Below are positions 19,250-26,929 of a stretch of 64,000 nucleotides of DNA, piece by piece (positions within the stretch are counted from its first letter, which is position 1; each line of letters starts with the position of its first letter). Made by a program: the position numbers and the translations under genes. This stretch comes from Marinobacter nauticus. GTDB lineage: Bacteria; Pseudomonadota; Gammaproteobacteria; Pseudomonadales; Oleiphilaceae. Below the pieces are notes generated by a model that searched no databases, was not told the DNA's origin, and worked only from the letters and a program-made list of their open reading frames with translations. The stretch lies in assembly GCF_003634635.1 (NCBI RefSeq), contig NZ_RBJB01000004.1, positions 124,001-188,000 on the forward strand, in the 5' to 3' direction.

Positions 19250-19609
19250 CTAGCTGATATCGTATTTCTCTGACCAAACCCTGAGATCGTCTAGGATCTT
19301 GAGCGCGCTGCGGCCAAAGTCGGTCAACTCATAAGTGACTGCGACTGGCCGATCATTGATGACCTTGCGCACCACCATCTCCCGAGCCTCCAGTTCCTTC
19401 AGGCGCTGATCAATCATCTTCTTGCTGGCACCACCAAGCATGCGGGCAAGATCGTTGAAGCGCACCGGGCCGTCTTTCAGATGATAGATGATGGAACCGG
19501 TCCATTTTCCGCCAATGATGCGCATGCCCCGCTCAATAGCGCAGGGCTCCATACAGGCGTTAAAAACTTTTTTCCGACCATAATTGTCTGTTTCTACGCG
19601 ACTTTCCAT
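19250..19609 (-). CDS. HxlR-family transcriptional regulator
   Basis: 119 residues. Typical HxlR features: N-terminal Cys in NACMEPCAIERGMRIIGGKWTGSIIYHLKDGPVRFNDLARML, then winged helix KKMIDQRLKELEAREMVVRKVINDRPVAVTYELTDFGRSALKILDDLRVW. Related regulators (YodB, HypR, QorR) sense quinones, aldehydes or disulfide stress through Cys residues. It is divergent from mdaB, a quinone reductase, which fits a quinone or electrophile-sensing repressor of that gene. Direct repeats lie between the two. Confidence 0.92.
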   Translation of the reverse strand: MESRVETDNYGRKKVFNACMEPCAIERGMRIIGGKWTGSIIYHLKDGPVRFNDLARMLGGASKKMIDQRLKELEAREMVVRKVINDRPVAVTYELTDFGRSALKILDDLRVWSEKYDIS

Positions 19610-19632
19610 TCATTCTCCAGCAACTGGCAGCA

Positions 19633-19685
19633 GGTTACCAAAAGTATACTAATTGATCACCATTAACAGGTAACCATAGTATACC
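19633..19685. promoter_or_regulatory. Repeated GGTWACC...GTATAC operator between hxlR-type gene and mdaB
   Basis: Two near-identical blocks in direct orientation: GGTTACCAAAAGTATACT at 19633-19650 and GGTAACCATAGTATACC at 19669-19685, 36 bases apart. Each contains a GTATAC core like those bound by HxlR proteins. They cover the divergent promoter, consistent with joint control of both genes by the HxlR protein. Confidence 0.6.
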
Positions 19686-19719
19686 AGCAGTACTTTCGTT
19701 ACCAATTATGGAGGCTCCG

Positions 19720-20313
19720 ATGAGCAATATCCTCATCATCAATGCACACCACTACTACCCCTTCGCAGAAGGCAAACTCAACGGAACTCTGGTTCAGATG
19801 GCCGATGAGATACTTACAGCCAACGGCCATCAGACCCGAATCGTGGAAGTCGACAAAGGCTGGAACGTGGAGCAGGAGCTGGAGAACCACCAGTGGGCAG
19901 ACATCATCCTGCTGCAAACGCCGGTGAACTGGATGGGCGTACCCTGGGTCTTCAAGAAATACATGGATGAGGTCTATACCGCCGGCATGGGCGGCGCGTT
20001 GTGCAACGGTGACGGCCGCACCGAAGAGGCTCCCAAGGCAAATTATGGCAATGGCGGCACGCTGCATGGCAAAAAATACCTGCTGTCGATCACCTTCAAT
20101 GCCCCCGAAGAAGCTTTCAACAACCCGGAGGAGTATCTCTTCCGCGGTGCCAGCGTAGACGACCTGCTGTTTCCCATGCACATGAACTTCCGCTTCTTCG
20201 GCATGGAAGCACTGAACACTTTCGCCTGCTACGACGTGATGAAAAACCCGCAGGTGGAATCGGATTTCCAGCGTTTTCGGACCCACCTCGCTGCCGAGAT
20301 TCCAACCGCCTAA
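19720..20313 (+). CDS. mdaB: NAD(P)H:quinone oxidoreductase, MdaB type
   Basis: 197 residues from ATG 19720, with GGAGG seven bases upstream. It is a flavodoxin-fold quinone reductase: MSNILIINAHHYYPFAEGKLNGTLVQ, LLQTPVNWMGVPWVFKKYMDEVYTAGMGG and GGTLHGKKYLLSITFNAPEEAF match MdaB closely. Two-electron reduction of quinones in the cytoplasm limits redox cycling and oxidative stress. The divergent HxlR regulator and repeated operator fit induction by quinones or electrophiles. Confidence 0.92.
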   Translation: MSNILIINAHHYYPFAEGKLNGTLVQMADEILTANGHQTRIVEVDKGWNVEQELENHQWADIILLQTPVNWMGVPWVFKKYMDEVYTAGMGGALCNGDGRTEEAPKANYGNGGTLHGKKYLLSITFNAPEEAFNNPEEYLFRGASVDDLLFPMHMNFRFFGMEALNTFACYDVMKNPQVESDFQRFRTHLAAEIPTA

Positions 20314-20426
20314 AGGAGGCAGCCATGCCCAGCACCAATCGAGCGAAGTGGTTGCAATCATTGTTGAGGACAAACCCTGATCACTTCTGTCGAAACCCGA
20401 TTATTGTCGGGAGGGAGAAAGGTACC

Positions 20427-20828
20427 ATGACCGATACACACCAGGTTCATTGCGACTGCGGTGCCGTGGAAGTCACCATGACCGGCGACCCGAAAGTCCA
20501 TGCGTTCTGCCACTGTGAAGACTGCCGGGACCTGCTTCAGGTCCCCTATCACTCCGTACTGGCCTGGGAAGCAGACCAGGTTACGGTGACCAAGGGCGAG
20601 TCGGATGTGAAAACCTTTCAGCACCCTTCCAAGCGCATGACCCGTGTATTCTGCGGGAACTGTGGCGAAGTGCTTTACAACACCAATGCCATGGGCTGGA
20701 AACTGGTGTCACAGATTCTGGTGCTCAAGACCAACGGGTACGCGCTTCCCGAGTCCTACAAGCCAAACGGACACTTCTTCTATGACCGCCGGATCGTGGA
20801 TATCGATGATGCGCTGCCCAAACGGTAG
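20427..20828 (+). CDS. GFA-fold zinc protein, second copy
   Basis: 133 residues from ATG 20427, with GGAGGG and AAAGG upstream. Zinc-site pattern: VHCDCGAVEVTM, AFCHCEDCRDLLQVPYHSV and VFCGNCGEVLYN. It follows mdaB on the same strand with a 113-base gap and may share its control by the HxlR protein. The activity is not established; a thiol or aldehyde-detoxifying role would fit next to a quinone reductase but is inference. Confidence 0.85.
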   Translation: MTDTHQVHCDCGAVEVTMTGDPKVHAFCHCEDCRDLLQVPYHSVLAWEADQVTVTKGESDVKTFQHPSKRMTRVFCGNCGEVLYNTNAMGWKLVSQILVLKTNGYALPESYKPNGHFFYDRRIVDIDDALPKR

Positions 20829-20857
20829 CGCCTCGTTTGATAGGTTTTCAGGCAGGA

Positions 20858-21727
20858 TTAAATCCACCGTTTTGCCTCAGCAATGACCGTCTTCATTCTC
20901 GCCGCCAGGGCCCGATGCCGGGGAACGCAGAGATACAGCGTTTCGCTCACGGGGTTGGCGAGGGGATGAACTCTGATCTGCCCGGGCTTCTCAAAGGCCT
21001 CGACGGCATGCGCAGGCAGAACGGTAAAACCCAAGCCCATGCTCACTGGCTCCAGAATCAGACCAATCTGGTTTGAGAACCCTTTCTTCGGAAACAGGTT
21101 GCTGTGCTGGAACTGAGGGTAATTGGCACCGAGAAGCAAACTCGCGTGATGACTCCCATCCGGGTGGTCAATAAACCCCAGGTTCATCAACGTGTCCCAG
21201 TCCGGTTCTTCGATGGATGCCGGTGTTACCAGCAACAGCGCTTCGTGCGCCACAGGCGTGCAGCTTACGTCCGCCAACGTCGATCTCGACGTCATGAATC
21301 CAAGATCCACACCCGACCCGGCAATCGCCTTTTCCACATCGGGATTCGGCGCAAACCGGTAATCAATGATCAGCTTCGGGTGCTTGCTCTGTAGCGCCAA
21401 CAGATGTGGGTAAAGTTTCAGCCCGACACTGCCCGGAGACATGATCCGCACACTGCCTTCGAAAGGCGGGTCCTCTGCGATTGTCTGTTCCAGATTCGAC
21501 AACGCAAATAGGATGCCCTGCGCCTCGGCATAAAGCCTCTCGCCGGCACCAGATAGAGAAAACTGTTTACCCTGCCGCACCAGCAATTCGGCGCCGAGTT
21601 GCTCCTCAAGCTTACGTATATGCTGACTAACGCCCGACTGTGTCATATGCAGGCGTTCCGCCGTACGGGTGAAATGACCAACTTCCACCAGAGTGCAAAA
21701 GGTGCGCAACCACGTCGTATTTATCAT
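20858..21727 (-). CDS. LysR-family transcriptional regulator
   Basis: 289 residues. N-terminal [62 protein letters not shown]. The rest is a LysR substrate-binding domain with [26 protein letters not shown] and [20 protein letters not shown]. It is divergent from the VOC protein at 21822 with 94 AT-rich bases between them, so that gene is its most likely target. The inducer is unknown. Confidence 0.93.
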   Translation of the reverse strand: MINTTWLRTFCTLVEVGHFTRTAERLHMTQSGVSQHIRKLEEQLGAELLVRQGKQFSLSGAGERLYAEAQGILFALSNLEQTIAEDPPFEGSVRIMSPGSVGLKLYPHLLALQSKHPKLIIDYRFAPNPDVEKAIAGSGVDLGFMTSRSTLADVSCTPVAHEALLLVTPASIEEPDWDTLMNLGFIDHPDGSHHASLLLGANYPQFQHSNLFPKKGFSNQIGLILEPVSMGLGFTVLPAHAVEAFEKPGQIRVHPLANPVSETLYLCVPRHRALAARMKTVIAEAKRWI

Positions 21728-21821
21728 TACATTGCGTAATTTTTTAAAGAATCAATGATAATTTTATCTGATTAATAATCGTGTGTAACCTGCTCTCAGC
21801 CTTAACAGAGGAGGGCAGGAA

Positions 21822-22322
21822 ATGAACAACGTTTACCCAAGAAATTTCTCACACATGGGCATCTCCGTGCCGGACCTTGAGCAAGCCGTAAAGTTCTACA
21901 CAGAGGTGATGGGCTGGTACCTGATCATGGAACCAACCGAGATCGAAGAGGACGACAGCGCCATCGGAGAAATGTGCACTGATGTCTTCGGCGCAGGCTG
22001 GGGCAGCTTCCGTATCGCTCACCTGTCGACAGGCGACCGAATCGGCGTGGAGCTTTTTCAGTTCAAGAACCAGACCAACCCGGAAGACAATTTCGAATAT
22101 TGGAAAACCGGGGTGTTTCACTTCTGTGTTCAAGACCCGAACGTGGAGGAACTGGCAGAGCGGATTGTGGCTGCGGGTGGTAAAAAGCGCATGGAAAAAC
22201 CGCGCTACTATTACCCGGGCGAGAAGCCCTACCGCATGATTTACATGGAAGACCCGTTTGGGAATATCGTAGAGATCTACAGCCACAGCTACGAGCTGAT
22301 ATACAGTGAAGGCGCCTACTGA
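21822..22322 (+). CDS. VOC (glyoxalase/dioxygenase) superfamily protein
   Basis: 166 residues. One beta-alpha-beta-beta-beta module pair: MGISVPDLEQAVKFYTEVMGWYLI at the N-terminus and GVFHFCVQDPNVEELAERIVAAGGKKR...YRMIYMEDPFGNIVEIYSHSYE at the C-terminus. Potential metal ligands are His in SHMGISV, His in FHFCVQ and Glu in VEIYSH, the usual VOC arrangement. Glyoxalase-I-like lyase or ring-cleavage dioxygenase activity is possible. Preceded by GAGG and controlled probably by the divergent LysR protein. Confidence 0.85.
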   Translation: MNNVYPRNFSHMGISVPDLEQAVKFYTEVMGWYLIMEPTEIEEDDSAIGEMCTDVFGAGWGSFRIAHLSTGDRIGVELFQFKNQTNPEDNFEYWKTGVFHFCVQDPNVEELAERIVAAGGKKRMEKPRYYYPGEKPYRMIYMEDPFGNIVEIYSHSYELIYSEGAY

Positions 22323-22444
22323 TAGAGGCTGAAACCATTCGAGGCGGCATACGGCGGGGCGCAAAGGACGTTTCGTGGATGCCGCCCTATGCCTGCTTGG
22401 GGACGGCGCAGTGGGTCGCCAGTAACAGTGGCACCGCGTTTCCT

Positions 22445-22816
22445 CTACGGGCTATCAATTGTACGAGTGTAGATCGTCCTGGTTCCAAAAACGGATTTCC
22501 GGTTCACCATTAGAAACGGGACCGTTGGGATCGCAGACAGGAGTATGAAAGTGCAAAAATCGTTGATGTAGGAGTTTGAACTGACGGGAATCTGAACTCC
22601 CTCGCTACTGACCACAAAAAACACCAAAATCATGGTCAGATAATAGACGGGGCCGAACCGTAGATGAAGCATGTCGTCCGACTCACCTGCCTCACTCAAA
22701 TTGGCGCTGCAAAAAGGACAGAGAAAACCATTCCGAAAACCCTGATCACCGCCATCAACAGCCTCTCTTGTAGGGAAGGAACGTCCACAGGAGACACAGA
22801 GATATTGCTCTTTCAC
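22445..22816 (-). CDS. Hypothetical protein: zinc ribbon plus two hydrophobic segments
   Basis: 123 residues from a GTG start with GGTGAG upstream. The N-terminus reads YLCVSCGRSFPTREA...GFLCPFCSANLSEAG, two CxxC pairs forming a zinc ribbon, followed by hydrophobic helices YYLTMILVFFVVSSEG and FCTFILLSAIPTVPFLM. Function not recognised. Its base composition and small size resemble the cassette genes further on, but no clear attC flanks it. The 122 bases before it (22323-22444) hold only an imperfect inverted repeat, GGCGGCAT/ATGCCGCC at 22343 and 22379. Confidence 0.5.
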   Translation of the reverse strand: MKEQYLCVSCGRSFPTREAVDGGDQGFRNGFLCPFCSANLSEAGESDDMLHLRFGPVYYLTMILVFFVVSSEGVQIPVSSNSYINDFCTFILLSAIPTVPFLMVNRKSVFGTRTIYTRTIDSP

Positions 22817-22866
22817 AGCTCACCATCCTCATTGTTGGCCTCAACTCACCAGATCTTACAAGATGG

Positions 22867-23280
22867 CTATGTCTTTGGACCGGCCTTCGTGATGGTGCCT
22901 TGGGCAACCGCAACGATACGCTCTCCGTCATCGCTAACCGCAACCACATTGCACTGACAAACCGCCTGGTTCCTTCCTGACGAGAGAACGGTGGCTTTGG
23001 CCACCAGTTTTCTGCCGATGGCAGGGCGCAAATAATTGATCTTGAATTCGGAGGTAACCGAATCGCCCAGCACCGAGCCGCCTGCATAAGTCAGTGCGTT
23101 GTCTGCCAGATAACTGAGAACACCGCCGTGGACGAAACCATGCTGCTGCTTCAGCTCCTCGCGCACCTTGAGTGTGAGAACCGCAGTACCCGGTTCAAAC
23201 ACTTCAAGCTCAGTACCAAGCAACACGCTGAATGGCTGACTCTCTAAAATGCCTTTACCAAATTCGAACAACTCACTCAC
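22867..23280 (-). CDS. PaaI-family hotdog thioesterase
   Basis: 137 residues from GTG 23280, with AAAGG seven bases upstream; a longer reading to 23421 overlaps the upstream gene. Hotdog signature: ELKQQHGFVHGGVLSYLADNALTYAGGSVLG, with the HGG and downstream acidic residue typical of PaaI/YdiI thioesterases, then SEFKINYLRPAIGRKLVAKATVLSSGRNQAVCQCNVV. It hydrolyses an acyl- or aryl-CoA. The start overlaps the end of the monooxygenase-like gene by 8 bases, so the two are translated together. Confidence 0.85.
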   Translation of the reverse strand: MSELFEFGKGILESQPFSVLLGTELEVFEPGTAVLTLKVREELKQQHGFVHGGVLSYLADNALTYAGGSVLGDSVTSEFKINYLRPAIGRKLVAKATVLSSGRNQAVCQCNVVAVSDDGERIVAVAQGTITKAGPKT

Positions 23281-23668
23281 GATTGCACCTTTTGTCGAAA
23301 AAACGCCAATGATAACCGCCCGGTTGGACGGACTTGGGGCCGGGAACGGGTAAAATGCCGTAGTCGCGCTCAACCCTCGCAATACGAACCCGAAAGCTCG
23401 AGTACCATGTTTGATGGCCAAGTCTCTGAGCTTCTCGGTGCTCTGCGTTCTTTTTCCAATTGGTGATGGACTCCAGGCTCTCCCAGTAGGAAACGGTGAT
23501 GCCTAATTCCTCACGCACCGATTCCATTCCCAGGAACCCTGGCTGGCTTGCAGCCAACTCAACCATCCGCTCTGCCATTGCCTCGTAGCCATTGTCGCCC
23601 TCAGTACGATGGCTACTGAAAATGACCGCGTAATACGGCGGCTCAGGGGTTTTTGCTATCTCCGACAT
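23273..23668 (-). CDS. Antibiotic-biosynthesis-monooxygenase (ABM) fold protein
   Basis: 131 residues from ATG 23668 (MSEIAKTPEPPYYAVIFSS). The alpha-beta barrel motif GYEAMAERMVELAASQPGFLGMESVRE...ITVSYWESLESITNWKKNAEHREAQRLG...YSSFRVRIARVERDYG is that of ABM/heme-degrading-like family members. It is commonly annotated as a monooxygenase, but many members are only dimeric barrels of unknown role. Overlaps the downstream thioesterase. It begins 17 bases after the degenerate attC at 23686, so it may be cassette-derived. Confidence 0.8.
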   Translation of the reverse strand: MSEIAKTPEPPYYAVIFSSHRTEGDNGYEAMAERMVELAASQPGFLGMESVREELGITVSYWESLESITNWKKNAEHREAQRLGHQTWYSSFRVRIARVERDYGILPVPGPKSVQPGGYHWRFFDKRCNRE

Positions 23669-23685
23669 AGATCCCTCTGGCATTT

Positions 23686-23765
23686 AACGCCCGGCGTAAC
23701 CGGCTGGCTTTGGAACATCAGCGGAAAAGCCCTCCACGTGGTCGCTACAGTCCGGCGCTTATTCA
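23686..23765 (-). repeat. Degenerate attC-like site (integron cassette end)
   Basis: The plus strand reads ATTTAACGCC at the low end, then the imperfect inverted repeat CCGGCTGGCTTTGG ... GCGGAAAAGCC. This resembles the good attC sites downstream (compare 25081 and 27357). The other core end (GCTTATTC) is poor. It covers the end of the VOC gene at 23759, as expected for a cassette. Confidence 0.55.
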
Positions 23766-24169
23766 TGAAGCCATGGCGCATAACTCAGGCCAATCAACAC
23801 ACCCTCGGGGCTCATAAACCGTGCCACGGTTTGCCCCCAGTGTTCAGTTCGGGTTTCATGAACGAATTCCTGCCCCCTTTCCTTCATCTCTTGCACTGCC
23901 GCCCCTACAGCCGCTGCATCCGCCAACTCAAATTCAATGGTCGCCGTCGGCTCAGGAATATGGTCGGGCCATTCCTCCTGGCCAAAACAGGAGTTCGCTG
24001 CCATAGAAAGCGGCCATACTCCGAAATGATTCGCTCCGGGGAACTTATCCATGAAGCGATAGTCGTCCATCTTCTCCAGCGGCAGGCCCAGCGCATCCTC
24101 ATACAGAGAGGCACTGGCCGCAGGGTCTTTGGTTATGGACGCAAAACCTGAAATACACTTGATTTCCAT
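23759..24169 (-). CDS. VOC-family protein, probable integron cassette gene
   Basis: 136 residues from ATG 24169 (MEIKCISGFASITKDP). It is a glyoxalase/bleomycin-resistance-fold protein: PAASASLYEDALGLPLEK at the N-terminus and IEFELADAAAVGAAVQEMKERGQEFVHETRTEHWGQTVARFMSPEGVLIGLSY at the C-terminus, where VOC lactone-like metal or drug-binding residues lie. Preceded by GGAGGG. Its stop falls in an attC-like sequence, so it may be the last recognisable cassette. Related cassette proteins are often drug-binding or lyase homologues; the function is unproven. Confidence 0.75.
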   Translation of the reverse strand: MEIKCISGFASITKDPAASASLYEDALGLPLEKMDDYRFMDKFPGANHFGVWPLSMAANSCFGQEEWPDHIPEPTATIEFELADAAAVGAAVQEMKERGQEFVHETRTEHWGQTVARFMSPEGVLIGLSYAPWLHE

Positions 24170-24234
24170 ACAATCCCTCCGTGGTTTATGGAGCACTTTG
24201 AGCCAGGGGCTTCCCTAGCTATAGAAGGTGTTTC

Positions 24235-24318
24235 CTGTTCGTGGGTATAGTCGGGGTTAGCGATGAGTATCCACTACATCAGGGGAAGTCCACAACGTAC
24301 CTGAGCGATTTGTTAGGC
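24235..24318 (-). repeat. Remnant attC at the worn end of the array
   Basis: A GTTAGGC core at 24312-24318 sits just past the stop of the TonB-domain cassette gene, exactly where an attC should begin on the minus strand. The partner core and stem toward lower coordinates are not recognisable. The 24170-24311 stretch otherwise holds no gene. Confidence 0.4.
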
Positions 24319-24324
24319 ACCATA

Positions 24325-24771
24325 CTACTCTGGCCCAGAACTATCTTTAGCTGGATTAAATCTGAACTTAAACTCTTGAACGTAAGGCCCAGAGGTTCCC
24401 TTCAAGCGGCCAGATTTTGGCAACACCAGCCATCTGGAAATTGAATCAATCGCATATTTTTCATACATACCTTGCGGATTTGATGACACAACCTTCGCAT
24501 TAATGACCTTGCCAGATGAATCTACATAGAACTCAATATTCACGTGACCAGAAATGCCCTGATTAACTATCTCTGCGGGCATATCAACACCCACAATCAC
24601 TGCTCGAAAGTTATCATTATCAAAAAATGGCGACACTTTAGGCAGAGGCAAATCTCCAAAATTAGATTCCAAACTGGCACTACGTGTTCCCATATCCCGC
24701 TCACTCAGCGCTTCCAAGCCGAGACACGGTGCTGATATTAGTAACAAAATTAGTATATATATTTTCTTCAC
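24325..24771 (-). CDS. Secreted protein with TonB C-terminal-like domain (cassette gene)
   Basis: 148 residues from GTG 24771, eight bases after a cassette boundary. A signal peptide (MKKIYILILLLISAPCLGLEA) is followed by a stretch and then QGISGHVNIEFYVDSSGKVINAKVVSSNPQGMYEKYAIDSISRWLVLPKSGRLKG. That pattern (GxVxxxFxVdxxGkVxnxxVvxSxP...A...wrf.P) is the TonB C-terminal fold, here free-standing and periplasmic. Free TonB-CTD proteins are common in cassettes and plasmids, and the partner is unknown. Confidence 0.7.
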   Translation of the reverse strand: MKKIYILILLLISAPCLGLEALSERDMGTRSASLESNFGDLPLPKVSPFFDNDNFRAVIVGVDMPAEIVNQGISGHVNIEFYVDSSGKVINAKVVSSNPQGMYEKYAIDSISRWLVLPKSGRLKGTSGPYVQEFKFRFNPAKDSSGPE

Positions 24772-24778
24772 TATATTT

Positions 24779-24838
24779 GCCTAACGCTAAACGAAGCGGT
24801 GCGACTCATGAATACGCTGCCACCGCTTGGCAAGGGTA
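24779..24838 (-). repeat. attC site
   Basis: Low-end core GCCTAACGC (24779-24787). The inverted repeat AAGCGGTG ... CCACCGCTT supplies the stem. The high-end core is degenerate. The end of the 95-residue cassette gene is read from inside this site. Confidence 0.6.
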
Positions 24839-25074
24839 AATACCTGATGCCTCTTTGACTGGGAGTTTTGCTTATTAGAGGCGAAGCTCTCTAGCTCTGC
24901 CGCAACTTCGCTATCTATTTCAACTCCCTGCTCAAGCCAGTCCAAAGCCTCAGAAGCCCAGCCATCAGTTGGCCATCTGAGTGCGACCAGAACAACTTCT
25001 CTAGGAGAAACCGCCTCAATGTCTAGCTCTGCCAAAGGCTTAATCAGGTTCGATACGATTTCACGCTGATTCAC
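24787..25074 (-). CDS. Hypothetical cassette protein, 95 residues
   Basis: Starts at GTG 25074, eleven bases after the cassette boundary core at 25085. The sequence is predicted helical and acidic in the middle (DWLEQGVEIDSEVAAELESFAS) with a basic C-terminus (NSQSKRHQVFTLAKRWQRIHESHRF). No family recognised. The last residues are encoded by the attC arm. Confidence 0.6.
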   Translation of the reverse strand: MNQREIVSNLIKPLAELDIEAVSPREVVLVALRWPTDGWASEALDWLEQGVEIDSEVAAELESFASNKQNSQSKRHQVFTLAKRWQRIHESHRFV

Positions 25075-25080
25075 ACTGAG

Positions 25081-25155
25081 CCTCTAACGCCGGCGTAACG
25101 GGCCGGTTTGTGGGGCCGCGGCGGAATAAACCAGTCCCGTTGACGCACTGGTCAT
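25081..25155 (-). repeat. attC site
   Basis: Low-end core CTCTAACGCC near 25082; stem arms GGGCCGGTTTGTGGGGCCGC against the GCGGAATAAACCAG complement; high-end core degenerate (CTGGTCAT). It shares the GGTTT..GGAGCG / AAACCAG layout with the sites at 25945, 27357 and 33178. Confidence 0.7.
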
Positions 25156-25166
25156 ACGCTCCCCAC

Positions 25167-25530
25167 TCACTGGCGACACTGCTCTTCGTATACTTGGTCA
25201 ATCATACCTTGGCCAACAAATTTCTCTCTATCGCCTCCAAGCTCCGACTCCAGCCATGACAAACACTCTTCTAACGTTCCCTCAAAAAAATTTTTCTTCT
25301 AAAGGATCATCGTCGGCTACTTGTCCGAAAGAAAGTACATCGCAACATCCCCAGTCTGCCCCAGCGTCATATGATCGGATAAGGTCAATTTTGGCTTTTT
25401 CCGGTAAGCCAGACAGATTTGCCCATTCAAAGGTTCAAGATTGGAAGTACTCCCCGAAACCCAGGAACTGCGGCAATTCCCGCCCCAGCTTCAAATAGGT
25501 TTTTAATTGACAGGAATCGATGTATTTCAC
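25167..25530 (-). pseudogene. Broken cassette gene (one stop, one frameshift)
   Basis: Reading from GTG 25528-25530 gives VKYIDSCQLKTYLKLGRE... to Ser, then an in-frame TGA at 25435-25437, then the same frame continues TFEWANLSGLPEKAKIDLIRSYDAGADWGCCDVLSFGQVADDDPLEEKFF. The frame breaks at a run of seven A/five T near 25287-25298, and the adjacent frame continues EGTLEECLSWLESELGGDREKFVGQGMIDQVYEEQCRQ to a stop at 25167. Repaired, it would be about 120 residues of unknown family. Either a decayed cassette or, for the homopolymer, a sequencing error. Confidence 0.65.
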
Positions 25531-25545
25531 GGGATATCTCTTTAC

Positions 25546-25615
25546 GTATAACGCTGAGCACAGCGGCGGCTGAAAGCCGTCCGGCGGCCGCAGACCGTTG
25601 ACCACCTTGTTAAAC
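25546..25615 (-). repeat. attC site
   Basis: 70 bp, GTATAACGC at the low end and GTTAAAC (25609-25615) at the high end. Inner stem: GCGGCGGCTGAAAGCCGTCCGGCGGCCGC. The classical RYYYAAC ... GTTRRRY layout is clear. Confidence 0.9.
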
Positions 25616-25617
25616 GA

Positions 25618-25929
25618 CTATTGCTCAGGTGACGTGCGTTCCTGGATTAAATCTCTGAGCACTGAGATTTGCCCTAATGCCCAGCTAACATGCTGATCTT
25701 TGCTGTAGCCGTTTGTAATGTCATAACCCACTGCTGCGCGAATGCTCCAGCATGCGGATGATAGCTTTTCAGCACTATAGCCATCCAACTCATCCTCAAG
25801 TGCGTCAAACTCAGATTTGATCGCTTGCGTTGCAGCATATATGGCTGCCTGCTCAAAGCCGCTGGAAGCATGAGAGGCGAGATTAGCTAAGTCTTCAAGC
25901 CGATCCACGATTAAAAGCTGATCATTCAT
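25618..25929 (-). CDS. Hypothetical cassette protein, 103 residues
   Basis: ATG 25929 has CAAGGAG upstream; an extension to 26175 would cross an attC and is rejected. The protein is mostly helical and acidic: LEDLANLASHASSGFEQAAIYAATQAIKSEFDALEDELDGYSAEKLSSACWSIRAAVGYD. No domain recognised. It fills a single cassette between attC sites at 25546 and 25945. Confidence 0.75.
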   Translation of the reverse strand: MNDQLLIVDRLEDLANLASHASSGFEQAAIYAATQAIKSEFDALEDELDGYSAEKLSSACWSIRAAVGYDITNGYSKDQHVSWALGQISVLRDLIQERTSPEQ

Positions 25930-25944
25930 TGCACGCTCCTTGTT

Positions 25945-26015
25945 GTTTAACGCCTTGAATAAGCCGCCGTTTGGAGCGGTAGCGCAAAACGGTCGGCTTG
26001 ATTCACTGGTTATTT
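25945..26015 (-). repeat. attC site
   Basis: 71 bp, GTTTAACGCC at 25945 and GGTTATTT at the high end. Stem arms AAGCCGCCGTTTGGAGCG and GCAAAACGGTCGGCTT. The stop codon of the upstream cassette gene (26003-26005) lies within it. Confidence 0.88.
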
Positions 26016-26914
26016 CTTTTTCGGGCAGTCCTCTTGGCGATTTTGGGCACCGACTCAGATGGCGAAACAACGGTGCTTCCCTGCACACTTTCGCCAAGAT
26101 ATTTTTGTACAAGCGATGCCATTGGCTTGCCGGTTTTTCTACTTTCCTCCGCCATAGCAGCAATAGCATCGCCACTTATTGGCTCCTTGTCCGCCTTTAT
26201 CATTGTTTGTATATGGTAAGTCGCCTCAGCTTCATCCTCGCATAAAGTAGTATTCTCAACGATATCTTGAGGCTCAATTTCTACTGCTTCCTGCATGCCA
26301 GAACCACCCGGGCCAAAATCGTGATGGACTATATCTGGTTTCTCTCTCACGAGGTCTAGGTTGAACAAATCTCTTTCAGAAAAAGGGATGTGGTGAGAGT
26401 TGAATTTTAGGAACGGACGTTCTTCGATTCTCATCTGGAAATGAAAATGCGGAAAATCCGATTTGGTTCCCTCATGCCCCTGATAGTCGCTCTCTGAGCA
26501 TTCGAATGTCCACTCGATGTTTTTCCATTGAATTGTTGTTTGAAAGACCTTTTTCTCTGACCTCCCATCTTTCAGGTCATTGATATTTCCCTGAAAACGC
26601 TCTTCGTTCGCGATCCATCGTAGGTATGATTCCATCTGATGGTAATCAAACTCTCGGTATAACTTAGGGAAATCCTTCGCTTTAAATTTGCATCGCCGCA
26701 GTAACCAGTGAAGACATGGCTTCTCTTTACTTATTGTTTTAAACGGTTTTCCACAAAGATAACACTCACCTCTTGAATACGAATCCTTAAAACGCTCGTA
26801 CTCTTGGACGTTAAGTTCATGCTGAATTTGGTTGCGGCGATCAATCTCTTCGGGCCCCAAGCTCTCAAGCATTTTCTCAAAAGCCTCGGGATCCATTCGT
26901 CTTGGTCGATTCAT
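26003..26914 (-). CDS. Hypothetical cassette protein with Cys-rich N-terminal motif, 303 residues
   Basis: ATG 26914, sixteen bases after the boundary core at 26930. The only motif seen is a possible zinc site, GECYLCGKPFKTISKEKPCLHWLLRRCKFK (about residues 49-78). The centre is rich in His and acidic residues (SDFPHFHFQMRIEERPFLKFNSHH), and the tail is basic (KIAKRTARKRNNQ). No family recognised. It is large for a cassette product. The stop overlaps its own attC. Confidence 0.7.
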   Translation of the reverse strand: MNRPRRMDPEAFEKMLESLGPEEIDRRNQIQHELNVQEYERFKDSYSRGECYLCGKPFKTISKEKPCLHWLLRRCKFKAKDFPKLYREFDYHQMESYLRWIANEERFQGNINDLKDGRSEKKVFQTTIQWKNIEWTFECSESDYQGHEGTKSDFPHFHFQMRIEERPFLKFNSHHIPFSERDLFNLDLVREKPDIVHHDFGPGGSGMQEAVEIEPQDIVENTTLCEDEAEATYHIQTMIKADKEPISGDAIAAMAEESRKTGKPMASLVQKYLGESVQGSTVVSPSESVPKIAKRTARKRNNQ

Positions 26915-26929
26915 AGGTCACGCTCGTAG

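Noticed and set aside
22343..22386. GGCGGCAT/ATGCCGCC inverted repeat considered as another attC
   Set aside because: Lacks RYYYAAC and GTTRRRY cores and is not at a gene 3' end; left as an unassigned inverted repeat.
22830..22866. Sequence after the thioesterase gene considered as an attC
   Set aside because: Only a loose CCTCAAC match, no paired arms or second core.
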